Source: Bacteroidota bacterium (GTDB lineage Bacteria; Bacteroidota; Bacteroidia; AKYH767-A; 2013-40CM-41-45). From it: DNA of 37,749 nt. The DNA lies in assembly GCA_016711505.1 (NCBI GenBank), contig JADJSV010000010.1:1-37749 (forward strand), given 5' to 3'. Positions 25,723 to 36,652 of the stretch are shown here, in pieces; within the stretch, counting starts at the first letter, position 1; every line of letters begins with the position of its first letter. The position numbers and the translations under genes are program-made. The notes beneath the pieces were generated by a model. It made no database searches, was not told the DNA's origin, and was given only the letters and a program-made list of their open reading frames with translations.

Positions 25723-26967
25723 ATGTCAGAAAAATGAAACCCGAAAAGCCTGATGATGTCTTTAGGTTATAAGCCCGAATTATCAGAAGGTGCAATAAAA
25801 TGTCCGATCTTTCAAACATCCACTTTTGTATTCAAAAATGCTGAAGAAGGCAAAGCTTTTTTCGAAGTAGCATATGGATTGAGAAAACAAAATGTCGGTG
25901 AAGAACTCGGACTCATATATAGTAGAATCAATAATCCGGATCTGGAAATTCTGGAAAACAGACTTACACTTTGGGATGAAGCAGAAGCTTGTTGTTTTCG
26001 AAAGTGGTATGTCTGCAATAACTACTGTACTACTCGAATTTCTAAAACCCGGAGATCTGCTTCTTATCAGTAGTCCGCTATATGGGGTAGCGATCACTTC
26101 ATTAAAAAGATTCTTCCGAAATTCAATATCAATGTGATTACTTTCAAAGTGGGGCAACAGAAAGATGAAGTCATTCAGATGGTGAAAGATTCGGGACTTG
26201 CAGACAAGCTTGCAATGATCTATATCGAAACTCCTGCGAATCCAACAAACGATCTCATAGACATTCAGGCGAAAAAGGAAATTGCAAAATATTTTTCTAC
26301 AAAAGAGAAAGAGGTTTTCCTGGCTGTCGACAATACTTACCTCGGTCCTTTGTGGCAACATCCGTTAAAACATGGAGCTGATCTTGTGTTATATTCTGCT
26401 ACAAAATATATCGGCGGACATAGTGATGTGATAGCCGGTGCATGTCTTGGTTCAGGTGAAATGATAAAAAGAGTAAAAGGACTGCGAACCTTTTTAGGTA
26501 ACATGGCAAGTCCAAATACAGGATGGTTACTCTTGCGAAGTCTTGAAACATTGAAAGTACGGATGGACATGCAAGCTTTGAACGCAGATAAAGTTGCAGC
26601 ATTTTTAAATAAACATCCAAAAGTTGAGAAAGTATATTTTCTCGGCAATCTCACCGAAAAAGATGGCGAACAATTCAGGATCAGAAATCGTCAGTGTCTT
26701 ACAAATGGCGGAATGATTTCTTTCGATATCAAAGGAGGGGAGAAGGAAGCTTTCAAATTTCTGAATGAACTTAAGCTGATCAAACTTGCAGTAAGTTTAG
26801 GAAGCACTGAAAGTCTGGCCGAGCATCCTGCAACGATGACTCACAGTGATGTAGATGATAAATTGAAAAAAGAACTTTCAATCACTGAAAAGATGATTAG
26901 ACTTTCAATAGGCGTAGAAAACTATGAAGATATTATTTTTGATATTGAGCAGGCTCTGGAGTGTTAA
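25723..26967 (+). pseudogene. Cystathionine gamma-synthase family PLP enzyme, broken by frameshifts
   Basis: Homolog of the Cys/Met-metabolism PLP-dependent family (PF01053), which handles trans-sulfuration or gamma-elimination on homoserine/cysteine-type substrates. Conserved segments appear in three frames. 25753 on: GYKPELSEGAIKCPIFQTST, IYSRINNPDLEILENRL. About 25993-26087: VFESGMSAITTVLLEFLKPGD. 26088 on: the rest, including YSATKYIGGHSDV with the PLP-binding Lys. Breaks are one extra base at about 25989-25993 and a shortened G run at 26084-26087 (GGGG for GGGGG). Two more lie in the leader, near 25731-25736 and 25746-25750, where the expected MSEKMKPEKLMMSLGY is also split. Repairing these would give about 415 aa, the family length. 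Original activity cannot be assigned more precisely. Confidence 0.85.
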
Positions 26968-27087
26968 AGACCCCATGTCCTGATTAGAGTGTCGGACGTG
27001 AATATTGAATTGTATTTAAATAAAAAATAGTTACTACCAACAATTTATACAGCCATGACCCGTTACATGGAAGCGAATCTTAATAAT

Positions 27088-27310
27088 TTAATTCTTGATA
27101 AACTTCTTTACCTTATCATTGATTCTGATAAAATATATTCCTGCACTCAGACATGTAGCATCGATATCTTTAGGCACTTCGTTTTATATTTTATATAACA
27201 ATGAATTGAAAATTATTTATTTCCGAATTGTGAAATTATATTTTGAAGGAATGCAGACGTTCTTAAACGATTCAGGAATGTGGATTTCGGGGATAAAAAT
27301 CAACAATTTT
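27088..27310 (-). pseudogene. Remnant of a T9SS C-terminal sorting domain
   Basis: On the minus strand the last about 30 codons before a TAA at 27088-27090 read LSAGIYFIRINDKVKKFIKN, a typical T9SS domain ending. About 200 nt upstream, in another frame, is KIVDFYPRNPHS, resembling the YPNP entry motif. Between them, NSEINNFQFIV and NIK fragments appear in mixed frames with stops. The main body of the protein is absent. It lies in an otherwise geneless gap of about 570 nt (26968-27535); the rest of that gap shows nothing recognisable. Confidence 0.6.
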
Positions 27311-27535
27311 CGGAGTGTGTAAAATAATATACACCTGATTTTATAGAAAGTCCATTTACTATCCCTAATTTAGCATTTTGGCAAATAATTGAGGGCACAT
27401 GTATTTATAATTCATTTCGCCGTCGTTTTTGCAAGAGGATATCATTTTTAGACAACAATGAATTATTCTCCGTAGGTGAAATTCGAATTTCTAGGTGTCT
27501 TTCTAAAAATTGATTCTGATAATTGCAAAAAAAAG

Positions 27536-28303
27536 ATGGCTTTATTAAATATAAGCATGAAAGTAAAAGAGAATTTCGATAAAGCGAAAAAGCGGTTGGT
27601 ACTCCTGGATTATGATGGGACGTTGGTTGAATTTGTTCCAAGACCTGAAAAGGCATTTCCTACAGAAAAAGTTCTCAGCCTTCTGAATAGAATAAATAAT
27701 AAACCTGATACGAGATTGGTTGTTATTTCCGGCAGGGGCCATCTTGATCTGGAAAGATTTATCGGTCATCTTCCAATTGAAATCATTGCTGAACACGGCG
27801 CAATGATAAAATTGAATGGTAGCTGGAGAAATCTGTTTGATAATTCTGATTCGTGGAAAAAAGTTGTACTTCCGGTTTTGAATCGTTTTACTTTTGCCAG
27901 CCCCAATTCATTTGTAGAAGAGAAACAATTTTCATTGGTTTGGCATTACAGGAATGTTCCTGATGATGTTGGCTTTTTGCAATCAAGAGAATTGATCCGT
28001 ATTCTTGAAAATTCAATTACTTCACTTGGCCTGAAATTGATCGATGGTGATAAGGTAGTTGAAATAATTTCAAATAAGATAGGGAAAGGAAGCGCGATAA
28101 AGAATTTGATAAATGAAAACAAATTTGATTACATCATTTCGATTGGTGACGATAAAACAGATGAAGAAATGTTTCAGGAACTTTCAACTAATAAAAAAGC
28201 TGAGACTATAAAAGTAGGAAGGGGTCCAACCGTTGCCAAGCATTCACTGGAAAATGTAAAGCAGGTTCTTTTTATTCTTAGAGCACCTTATGGAGAACAA
28301 TAA
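27536..28303 (+). CDS. otsB: Trehalose-6-phosphate phosphatase
   Basis: Dephosphorylates trehalose-6-phosphate to trehalose. It is a HAD-superfamily enzyme of about 255 aa from the ATG at 27536 (ATG 27557 is also possible; the frame opens at a GTG at 27476). Motif I is LLDYDGTLVEF with the nucleophile Asp and general acid Asp. Motif II is VVISGRG. Motifs III/IV are KGSAIKNL and SIGDDKTDEEMF. The reading frame is intact, unlike most neighbours. It begins the otsB - GH15 - otsA block, a frequent arrangement in Bacteroidota. With otsA it makes the osmo- and desiccation protectant trehalose. Confidence 0.92.
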   Translation: MALLNISMKVKENFDKAKKRLVLLDYDGTLVEFVPRPEKAFPTEKVLSLLNRINNKPDTRLVVISGRGHLDLERFIGHLPIEIIAEHGAMIKLNGSWRNLFDNSDSWKKVVLPVLNRFTFASPNSFVEEKQFSLVWHYRNVPDDVGFLQSRELIRILENSITSLGLKLIDGDKVVEIISNKIGKGSAIKNLINENKFDYIISIGDDKTDEEMFQELSTNKKAETIKVGRGPTVAKHSLENVKQVLFILRAPYGEQ

Positions 28304-28334
28304 AACTAATCATTAATTAATTTCAAAGTAGTTT

Positions 28335-30118
28335 ATGGATGAACAGGTACACAAGTATAAAATGGTGTTATTGAAATTGTTCCTACCTGGCATATATCGA
28401 TATAAATGCAAATGTAAATTGTTTGTGCATGCCTAAATTCGATAGCAGTTTTTTATTTGGATCATTACTGGACAAGGAAAAAGGTGGCACATTCAGTATT
28501 TGTCCGCAGGATGATAATTATACAAGCAAACAATACTATCTTGAAAATACAAATATTCTTTGCACTGAATTTACTTGTTCAGACGGAAAGTTCAGAGTTA
28601 CTGATTTTGCACCGCGATTTTTACAGCAAGAAAGATATTTCCGGCCATTAATGCTTCTGAGAAAAATTGAATCAATGGAAGGAAGACCGATGGTAAAAGT
28701 CACGTGTAAGCCGGTTGGCAATTATGGTGAGATACAGCCGGAAGTGCTTTCAGGTAGTAATCACCTGAGGTTTATGGATGTTGGTACAAACGTGCGCCTT
28801 ACTACTGACATTTCTCTTAATTATATTTTAGAAGAAAAGTGTTTTGTTCTTTCTGAGCCAAGATATCTGGCATTCTCATATGAATTACCATTAGAATCAG
28901 GACTGGAAAGTACTTATGAATTGTTTTTTAATAAGACAAAAGAGTTTTGGAGAAATTGGGTCAAGACAACAGCAATTCCCTCCGTCTATCAGAAGGAAAT
29001 GATTCGTTCGGCATTGATATTAAAATTACATCAGTACGAAGATACCGGTGGAATAATTGCATCAGGAAGTATGAGTCTTCCGGAATGTGATCAATCAGGG
29101 CGGAATTGGGATTATCGTTACTGCTGGATGCGTGACATATTATTCTTTATATGCATTGAATAGCATTGGGCATTTTGAAGAATCACAAAAATATTTCTTA
29201 TACATTGAAAATATTATTGCTTCTGAAACGGATCATATTCAACCATTATATTCAATTACCGGTGACAAAATTATTTTCGAAAAGGAACTTCCTTTAAAAG
29301 GTTATCGCAATAATAATTCACCCGTAAGATTATGAAATGATGCTTATACTCATATTCAGAATGATGTTTATGGTCAGGTAATGGTTAGCCTCATGCCATT
29401 GTATACTGATATGCGATTAACCACACAACCTAATTCGAAATCCATTGATATTATTCATTTTCTTCTGAATAAAATTGAAGAAACAATGGATCAGCCTGAT
29501 GCGGGCATCTGGGAATTCCGAAACCGACGTCAATTACATTGTTATACATATTTATTTCATTGGGCAGGGAGCAGAGCTGCATTAAAAATTGGTAAAGCAA
29601 TTGGTGATCAGAATTTAATTCAGAAAGCAGAACAACTCAGAAATCTCGCTGCTTCGAATATTGAAAAATGTTACGACCCCATTAGAAAAGCATATACACA
29701 GGCAATTGATGTCGATCAACTCGATGCCAGTAGTTTAAAACTGATCTCTATGGGTTATCTGGATCCTGATTCGCAAAAGGCGAAAGATCATTTAGCAGCA
29801 TTAGAAAGGGAACTTAAATCGCCGGAAGGATATTTTTTCAGATATAAGCATAGCGACGATTTTGGCGTTCCGGAAAGTACATTTATGATTTGTTCTTTCT
29901 GGTATGCCGAAGCACTTGCTTGTGTGGGAAGAGTAGCAGAAGCTTCTTTAATGGTTGAAAAACTTATTGCAACCGGAAATCACGTAGGTTTACTGAGTGA
30001 AGATATTGGGACCAACGGTAGTCAATGGGGAAATTTTCCGCAAACATATAGTCATGTTGGATTAATGAATGCAGTTTTCCGGATCGCCAGAAAACTCGAC
30101 AGGCCCTTATATGATTAA
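28335..30118 (+). pseudogene. Glycoside hydrolase family 15 (glucoamylase/trehalase-like), broken by frameshifts and an in-frame TGA
   Basis: GH15 enzymes hydrolyse alpha-glucosidic bonds; members beside trehalose genes may be trehalases or glucoamylases. Conserved pieces in order: NGVIGNCSYLAYIDINANVN and LCMPKFDSSFLFGSLLD at the N-terminus; GRNWDYRYCWMRD; YYSLYALNSIGHF; MVSLMPLYTD; GIWEFRNRRQLHCYTY (catalytic Glu region); and SEDIGTNGSQWGNFPQTYSHVGLMNA with the second catalytic Glu. Breaks: about 28360-28364, a missing G near 28373, a shift near 29136 in CMRD/TYYSL, and an in-frame TGA at 29333-29335 where homologs have Gly (R-L/I-G-N-D). Apart from these the span gives about 594 aa, full length for the family. 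Confidence 0.85.
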
Positions 30119-30171
30119 CAAATTTTATTTCTGTTGAGTTTTACGCTTAATAGAAATGTAAAAATATTATC

Positions 30172-32376
30172 ATGCGTATAAACCTTGCTTTAGTTGTTGC
30201 CATTGTAATCTCTGTAGGTATTGTTGCTTTGGGATTTACTTTTTATCAGGTCTCTGCTGAAAGGATAAAACTGACTGATGATCTTGAAAAACGAATGGCT
30301 GACATTTCTTTAAAATTATCTGAAACTAAATTTGTGCAAAGTCAGAAAGGAAACCTGAATTATTCAATTGACAGTATTTGTAAAAAATATAATCTTGAAG
30401 GAATTACAATATACTTTGGTGATGACAGTATTGTGAGTAATCTGAAAGTTGCGTTTGATAATTCAAAGGATTACGTTTTACAATCTATAGCAGCGGATTC
30501 AATTAATGGAAATTTTATATCAGTTGATGGAAAAAAATTGTATCAATATATACAACCATTGACCAGAGAAGGAATTGCAAATAATGCGATCATTTTTTAC
30601 AGTGATCCTGCATATATTGAAAATTTATTGGATAAGATCTGGTTCAGAAATTTTTTCAGATGGTTTCTACAGGCGCTTTTTGTTTCATTGATCACCATCG
30701 TAATTTTAAAATGGGGATCTTCAGTCCGATCAATAGAGTCTCCGATTGGATCAAATCTGCTCGAATGGGAAATCTTGAAAAGCTAAATGAATATCCTCCT
30801 GCAAAGTTTTTAGCCCCGTTACATGCAGAAATTACCCAGATAGCAAGAGCCATGCATGAAGCCCAGGCAAAAGCAGAGGAAGAGGCCAGGCTGAGAACTA
30901 CCGGGGAATCTGTATGGACTTCCGATCGGCTGAAAATTGAAATGGGCAATTTGTTAAATGGGAAAAAGATGATTGTTGTTTCGAATCGCGAACCATACAT
31001 GCATATTCATGAAGGTAAAGAAATAAAATGTATCGTCCCGGCCAGCGGTATGATCACAGCTATGGAGCCAATATTAAAAGCTTGTGGTGGATTATGGATC
31101 GCTTCCGGTTCCGGTGATGCAGATAAAGAAACGGTTGATAAGGATGATAAAGTTCAGGTACCACCATTAAATCTAAATATACTTTGAAACGGGTTTGGTT
31201 GACAAAGGAAGAGGAAAGCCATTATTATTATGGATTTTCAAATGAAGGGCTTTGGCCTTTATGTCATCTCGCTCATACCCGGCCAACTTTCAGAATTGAA
31301 GACTGGGAATATTATAAAAAAGTCAATGAGAAATTTGCAGAAACTATTTTAGAAGAATGTAAGGATGAAGAACAACCATTTATATTGATCCAGGATTATC
31401 ATTTTGCATTACTTCCTGAATTGATCAAACGTAAAAAGCCAAGAGCAAGAGTAGCCATCTTCTGGCATATTCCATGGCCTAATCCCGAATCATTTGGAAT
31501 CTGTCCATGGCAAAGGAAATTCTTACCGGAATGCTCGGTGCTGATCTGATAGGGTTTCATACTCAATATCACTGTAATCATTTTTTGGAAACTGTTAATA
31601 ATACGCTTGAGTCAAGAGTGTCCTGGGAAAAATTTTCAGTTAAGATGAATGGAAGAAATACTCACGTAAAAGCATTTCCTATCAGTATAGCATTTACATT
31701 AAAAGACCTTGATGATAAATCCAGAAAAGAAGGAATTAAAAGAATTCTTGGCGTTCATGGAATCAATGCAGAATTTATGGCTATAGGTGTTGACAGGATA
31801 GATTATACTAAGGGCCTGATCGAAAAATTCTTATCTGTAGAAAGATTCTTTGAAAAATTTCCCGATTATATTGGTCGATTTACTTTGGTGCAAATAGGTG
31901 CACCCAGCAGGACTTTAATAAAAAGTTATTCGGACATGGTGAGTGATGTGGAAAAAGAAGCAGAGCGAATCAATCAAAGGTTTAAAAGTAAAAACTGGAA
32001 ACCTATACTTTTTTTGAAAGGTCATCATAGTCATGAACAGATTAATCCTTATTATAAAAATGCAGACATGTGTATTGTCTCTTCATTGCATGATGGAATG
32101 AATCTGGTTGCTAAAGAATTTGTCGCCACCAGAAATGAAAATGATGGTGTGTTGATCTTAAGCAGATTTGCAGGAGCGTCACTTGATCTTACAGGAGCTT
32201 TGATCATTAATCCATATGACATAGAAAATTCAGCAATTGCTATCAGAAATGCTCTGGAAATGTCAATTTCTGAACAAGAAAGCAGAATGATGCAAATGCG
32301 GGAGACTATTGTCGGGAATAATATTTATTACTGGGCGTCTTCATTATTAAGAGCGATGGCTTCGATACAGAATTGA
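30172..32376 (+). pseudogene. otsA: Membrane-anchored sensor-HAMP-trehalose-6-phosphate synthase fusion, three frameshifts
   Basis: GT20 synthase joining UDP-glucose and glucose-6-phosphate, here with a sensor front end. About residues 5-25 are a membrane helix, 28-155 an extracytoplasmic region (DDLEKRMADISLKL), and 163-183 a second helix. A HAMP-like stretch follows (SPINRVSDWIKSARMGNLEKL) and a short coiled coil. The GT20 domain starts near 265 with VVSNREPY. Substrate-binding residues are visible: DYHFALLPEL, GVDRIDYTKGL (Arg and Lys) and SLHDGMNLVAKEFVA (Asp, Glu). Frames break at the G run 30713-30716, the A run 31169-31171, and the A run 31512-31514, each one base short. Restored length is about 735 aa. 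It is the last gene of the trehalose block. If the breaks are sequencing errors, this is a functional signal-gated enzyme. Confidence 0.87.
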
Positions 32377-32413
32377 TAAATTGGAGTTATGTTATTATCT
32401 GAACGTATGATCA

Positions 32414-33582
32414 TCAAGACCATGGATCAAGAATCACTTTCACACAGTTTTCTTTTTTGTTTTTGAAAATACTGTAAGCATGTTCAACTTGTGAAAGTGG
32501 TAACCTGTGTGTTATAATGTCGTCAAGTTTTACTTTTCCTTCAATTACATAATTCATTAATTTATCTATGTGCTTATGTGCAGGAGCCTGACCGCCTTTA
32601 AGGATAATTCCCTTATCAAAAAACTGACCGATTGGAAAATTGTCGTATGTTGTCGGATAAACTCCAAGAACTGATACAACTCCACCGCGACGAACAGCAC
32701 TCATACAAGCTTCAAGAACTTTTACAGAACCTTTCTCAAGATTGATAGTAGATTTGACCCGGTCAATTACATTTCTGTCCGGTTCAAAACCTACCGCTTC
32801 AATACAAACATCTGCACCACGATTACCGGTAATTGATCTTATAAAATCAATTACATTTTTCCACTTCCTTCCCATAAAATAGTTTCTGAATTTGCAGCAG
32901 CTTTTGCTTTATTAAGACGATACTGAACAGTGTCAACATTTATAACTCTCCCTGCTCCCCGAAGCCATGCACTTTTAGCAGCCATGATTCCCACAGGACC
33001 TGCACCGTAAATCAAAACAGTTTCTCCTCCTTTAACTTCAGCCCAATCTACACCACTATAGCCTGTTGGGAATATGTCAGTCAAGAATAGCACTTGTTCG
33101 TCTGTTAAATTTTCCGGAACTAACCGGGGACCAAAATCTGCATATGGCACTCTTACATATTGTGCCTGTCCACCATCGTAACCTCCATATAAATCCGTAT
33201 AGCCGAATAGTGCGCCGCCTTTCTGAGTTAGCAGTCCACCTTCAGGACCGTAGTGTTCGGGATTACTATTTTCGCAATGTCCCGGCAACTGATGGTCACA
33301 AAAAAAACACTGTCCACATGCGATCGGAAATGGAACAATCACCCGATCACCTTTTTTCAGTTTTGTTACTATACTTCCGGTTTCCTCTACTATTCCCATA
33401 AATTCATGTCCCATTACTAATGGCCGTGCCTGAGGAAGGGCACCACTGTATATATGGAGGTCACTTCCACAGATTGCTGTAGAAGTTACTTTTAGAATTA
33501 TGTCACTTTGTTTTTCTATAATCGGGTCTTTAACTGTTTCAAATTGAATTTTACCACCCGGGTGAACAACTGCTGCTTTCAT
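32414..33582 (-). pseudogene. Zinc-dependent alcohol dehydrogenase (MDR family), one frameshift
   Basis: Medium-chain dehydrogenase of the formaldehyde/threonine-dehydrogenase-like group. The catalytic zinc region is STAICGSDLHIYSG and GHEFMG. The four structural zinc cysteines are in CGQCFFCDHQLPGHC. The Rossmann motif is VLIYGAGPVGIMAA. The frame from 33582 runs to GSGKM; the remainder (NVIDFIRSITGNRGADVC... to the stop at 32414) is in the next frame. The break sits in a T5 run at 32856-32860 (A run on the coding strand), one base short. Restored length is about 390 aa, normal for the family. It lies 25 nt after the SDR and converges on otsA. The substrate is unknown. Confidence 0.87.
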
Positions 33583-33607
33583 ACTTTAATAAATATTTAT
33601 TATTTAA

Positions 33608-34155
33608 TTATTTTTTTACTTTTATTTTGATCTGTGTTTTATCACCTGAATTTTTTTTGATCTGTTTTTTCTTTATGGATTTTCTTTTGGTGTTGGTTGC
33701 CGGTTCCTGTTGTTTATGAACTATTCGTGCAACAGTACTTTCAGGCATAAGGTTAGTCATCAGAACATTTACTTTATTTGCAATTCCGGAAACAATTTTA
33801 TCATCGCCACTCATCAATGCCAGAAAACCGTCTTCTGCTACTTTAGCCGGATCAGCTAGTTTACCTTCGACTACAACTTTTGACCGTGTCATATCAGCTT
33901 TATTGAAAAAATCTGTATCGGTTGCACCGGGTAATAATGCTGTAATGGTTATGCCGCTATCTTTCAATTCATCCCTGATTGCTTCAGTGAATGACTGAAC
34001 GAATGCTTTTGTTGCATGGTAAATTGATTGGAAAGGCCCTTTTTGGATCTTGCAACCAATACAAGATTATAATTTTCCTCGGCAAAACATCTTGCAAGTT
34101 CATACCCGATACCCATCGTTCCACCTGTGATCAGAACATATTTATCTTTGTCCAT
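33608..34155 (-). pseudogene. Short-chain dehydrogenase/reductase with internal deletion
   Basis: The N-terminus carries the cofactor-binding motif ITGGTMGIGYELA and VLVARS. The next recognisable sequence is PFQSIYHATKAFVQSF (the YxxxK active-site region) in a different frame, then RDELKDSGITITALLPGATDTDFF. About 110 residues normally between these are absent, including the NNAG and catalytic Ser segments. The junction is near 34034-34045. The C-terminal tail is Lys-rich (KRKSIKKKQIKKN). The gene is 31 nt downstream of katE and 25 nt upstream of the dehydrogenase, so all three look like one operon. The active site is incomplete, so this is a true pseudogene unless the assembly collapsed here. 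Confidence 0.85.
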
Positions 34156-34186
34156 TACTGTTATGTTTTAATTTGTTTTAAAGAAA

Positions 34187-36352
34187 CTATGCAGGAACCT
34201 TTCTTGCTTTTTCTCTTTCCCAAAAACGATGTTGAGCAATGGCTGAAATGAAATCCTTAGCTGATGCTTCAGATTTTGTTCCGGTAATTACTCCCGGATC
34301 AGGTAACTTTTTTGCAAAATAAGTATTGTCTAAAATTTCAGTAGCATCTCTATCCACAGCAATTGCTTTGCAATGCTTAAATGCTTCATTGAGGAAATGA
34401 ATTGCATCAGCATTATTTTTTAACTCACCAATACTTTTTTTACCACCCGGAACATACACTGCATCATATACAACAGAAGGAGTAGTTAGTAAACTTCTGT
34501 CTGCGACAATATCTTGCCCTGAATCTGATTTAATTTTTCCAAGATGTGGTGCAACTGTTTCTGCTTTTGCTCCTGCATCTTCCAATGCTTTTTTCATTTT
34601 ATTTAGTGAATTCGCGTTCACGCCATCTGCAATTAATACTGCTATTTTTCTTGTGGCAATAGAATCTTTAGGAGTGTTCGCCATACTTAGCGCTTCAGAA
34701 ATATTTATCGAACTTTTTTTCTTAATTGGTTGATAAGACTTTGGATCGGCATCTGCCGGAATACTTTGATTGACTAATCCGATATCATTTGGAACTTTCA
34801 GACCAAGTCCTTCAGCAACTTTATTCGCCAGGCCTTTATCAATCATCGATAAAATCCCCAGCATTCTGACACGTATATCCGGATTTTCAACTTTCCCTAA
34901 TTCAAAACGAAGTGCATTAATGAGATGTTCTTTTTCGTGTTCACTCTGACTATTAAAAAACAATGTTGCCTGGCTGAAGTGATCCTTGAAACTATCGCTA
35001 CGCTCCCTTATCTTATGTGCATCAATTCTTTCGTTAAAAGAAGTGAATCCACCATCTTTCATAGAAGCCTGATAAGGACATCCACCGCCAGTAGTATTTG
35101 GTTCATAACTACTTTGCCCTTTATTTATAGTTTGACGCATATGACCATCGCGCTGATTGTTGTGTACAGGTGAAACAGGGCGGTTGATTGGGATCTCGTG
35201 AAAATTTGGTCCTCCTAATCGTTTCAATTGTGTATCAGTATATGAAAATAATCTGCCTTGCATCAATGGATCATTTGTAAAATCTATTCCCGGAACAATG
35301 TGTCCGACATGATAGGCTACCTGTTCTGTTTCTGCAAAGAAATTATCAGGATTTCTATTCAAAGTCATTTTTCCCAATTCGTATCACGGGAACTAATTCT
35401 TCAGGAATTAATTTTGTCGGATCAAGAAGATCAAACTCAAATTTGTGTTCGTCTTCTTCAGCTACCAGCTGCACTCCTAGTTCCCATTCCGGAAAGGCAC
35501 CGGATTCAATTGCTTCCCATAAATCTCTTCTGTGAAAGTCAGGATCTTTTCCTGAAAGATTCTGAGCTTCATCCCAGGCTAGTGAGTGAACTCCTAAAAT
35601 AGGGTTTCCAATGAAATTTTACAAAAGTTGAACTCCCTTTAGCATTGATGAAACGGAATGTATGAACACCAAAGCCTTCCATCATTCTATAACTTCTCGG
35701 TATAGCTCTATCACTCATTAACCACATGATCATATGAGAAGATTCCGGCAGTAATGAAATAAAATCCCAGAATGTATCATGAGCCGATGCTGCCTGTGGA
35801 ATTTCATTATGTGGTTCTGGTTTAACTGCATGCACCAGATCAGGAAATTTAATTGCGTCCTGAATAAAAATACGGGCATATTATTCCCCACTAAATCGAA
35901 GTTGCCTTCTTCAGTATAAAATTTAACAGCAAAGCCCCGTACATCGCGAGCCAGATCTGTACTGCCCCGGGATCCTGCAACTGTACTGAAACGAACAAAG
36001 ACAGGAGTTTGTCTTTCGGTATCTGTCAGAAAACCTGCCTTGGTATATTTACTCATCGATTTATATACCTGAAAACTCCATGTGCCGCTGAGCCACGGGC
36101 ATGCACTATCCGCTCAGGAATTCTTTCATGGTCAAAATGTGTTATCTTTCTCACGAAAAATAAAATCTTCCAGTAAGGTAGGACCACGTTCACCTGCCTT
36201 TAAAGAATTCTGATTATCATTGATCCTTACTCCCTGATTTGTTGTCAGAAACTGATCGTCAGAAGAAATAGTGTTTTTTTTCAGATCATCTGTTTTTTAT
36301 TTACGGATGAGTTTTTTATTTTCCTTGCTTTTTGAAGTTGGTGTTTTGCCAT
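34187..36352 (-). pseudogene. katE: Large-subunit catalase (HPII type) with DJ-1/PfpI-like C-terminal domain, multiple frameshifts
   Basis: Decomposes hydrogen peroxide. The start is taken at the ATG 36352 (MAKHQLQKARKIK). Recognisable parts: GERGPTLLEDF; FDHERIPERIVHARGSAAHGVF with the catalytic His; VRFSTVAGSRGSTD; FAVKFYTEEGNFDLVGNNMPVF with the catalytic Asn; the TFWDFISLLPES region; WELGVQLVAEEDEH; and the heme-side Tyr in LFSYTDTQLKRLG. From about 34700 down to the stop, a class-I glutamine-amidotransferase-like domain (KIAVLIADGV; VYVPGGKK) completes the clade 2 layout. Breaks lie near 36288-36292, 36147-36149, 36069-36071, 35866-35870, 35602-35604 and 35368-35372. All are single-base indels. 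Restored length is about 720 aa, typical of this clade. Confidence 0.88.
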
Positions 36353-36603
36353 GTTTTTGAGTAATTCTGATTTTAGTGGAACAAATTCGTGTGAATCCCG
36401 GACAAGAATTTTCGGTATTGGTGTATTATTGGATGAAATCTTTTTTAAAATCCTGTGCCAAAAAACTTGTAATTCATATATCAAAGCGTTTAATTAAATC
36501 AGACATTTGTTTAAACAATTTGTTAAGTGACATTTTAATTACGAGTCAAAGTGCCGGTTTAAGATCTGAGGCATGTTATTTTCAATAGTTTATGGAGAAA
36601 ATT

Positions 36604-36611
36604 TACCTTTG
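36604..36611 (+). promoter_or_regulatory. -7 element of the response regulator gene (TACCTTTG)
   Basis: A perfect TAnnTTTG match, predicting a leader of about 35 nt before the ATG at 36653. The rest of the 36353-36603 divergent gap to katE shows nothing else identifiable. Confidence 0.6.
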
Positions 36612-36652
36612 CAAGATCTGAAAAATGGAAAGCTAATTTTTTATAAAAACTT

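Noticed and set aside
27095..27322. 75-aa plus-strand ORF
   Set aside because: It is the antisense of a recognisable T9SS domain remnant; the hydrophobic translation is a frame artefact.
29333..29335. UGA recoding (selenocysteine or Gly code)
   Set aside because: TGA ends other genes normally, no SECIS-like structure was recognised, and the gene carries frameshifts as well.
33608..33690. Lys-rich SDR tail as a nuclear-type or DNA-binding extension
   Set aside because: Lys-rich tails are common low-complexity ends in this group and nothing further supports a function.
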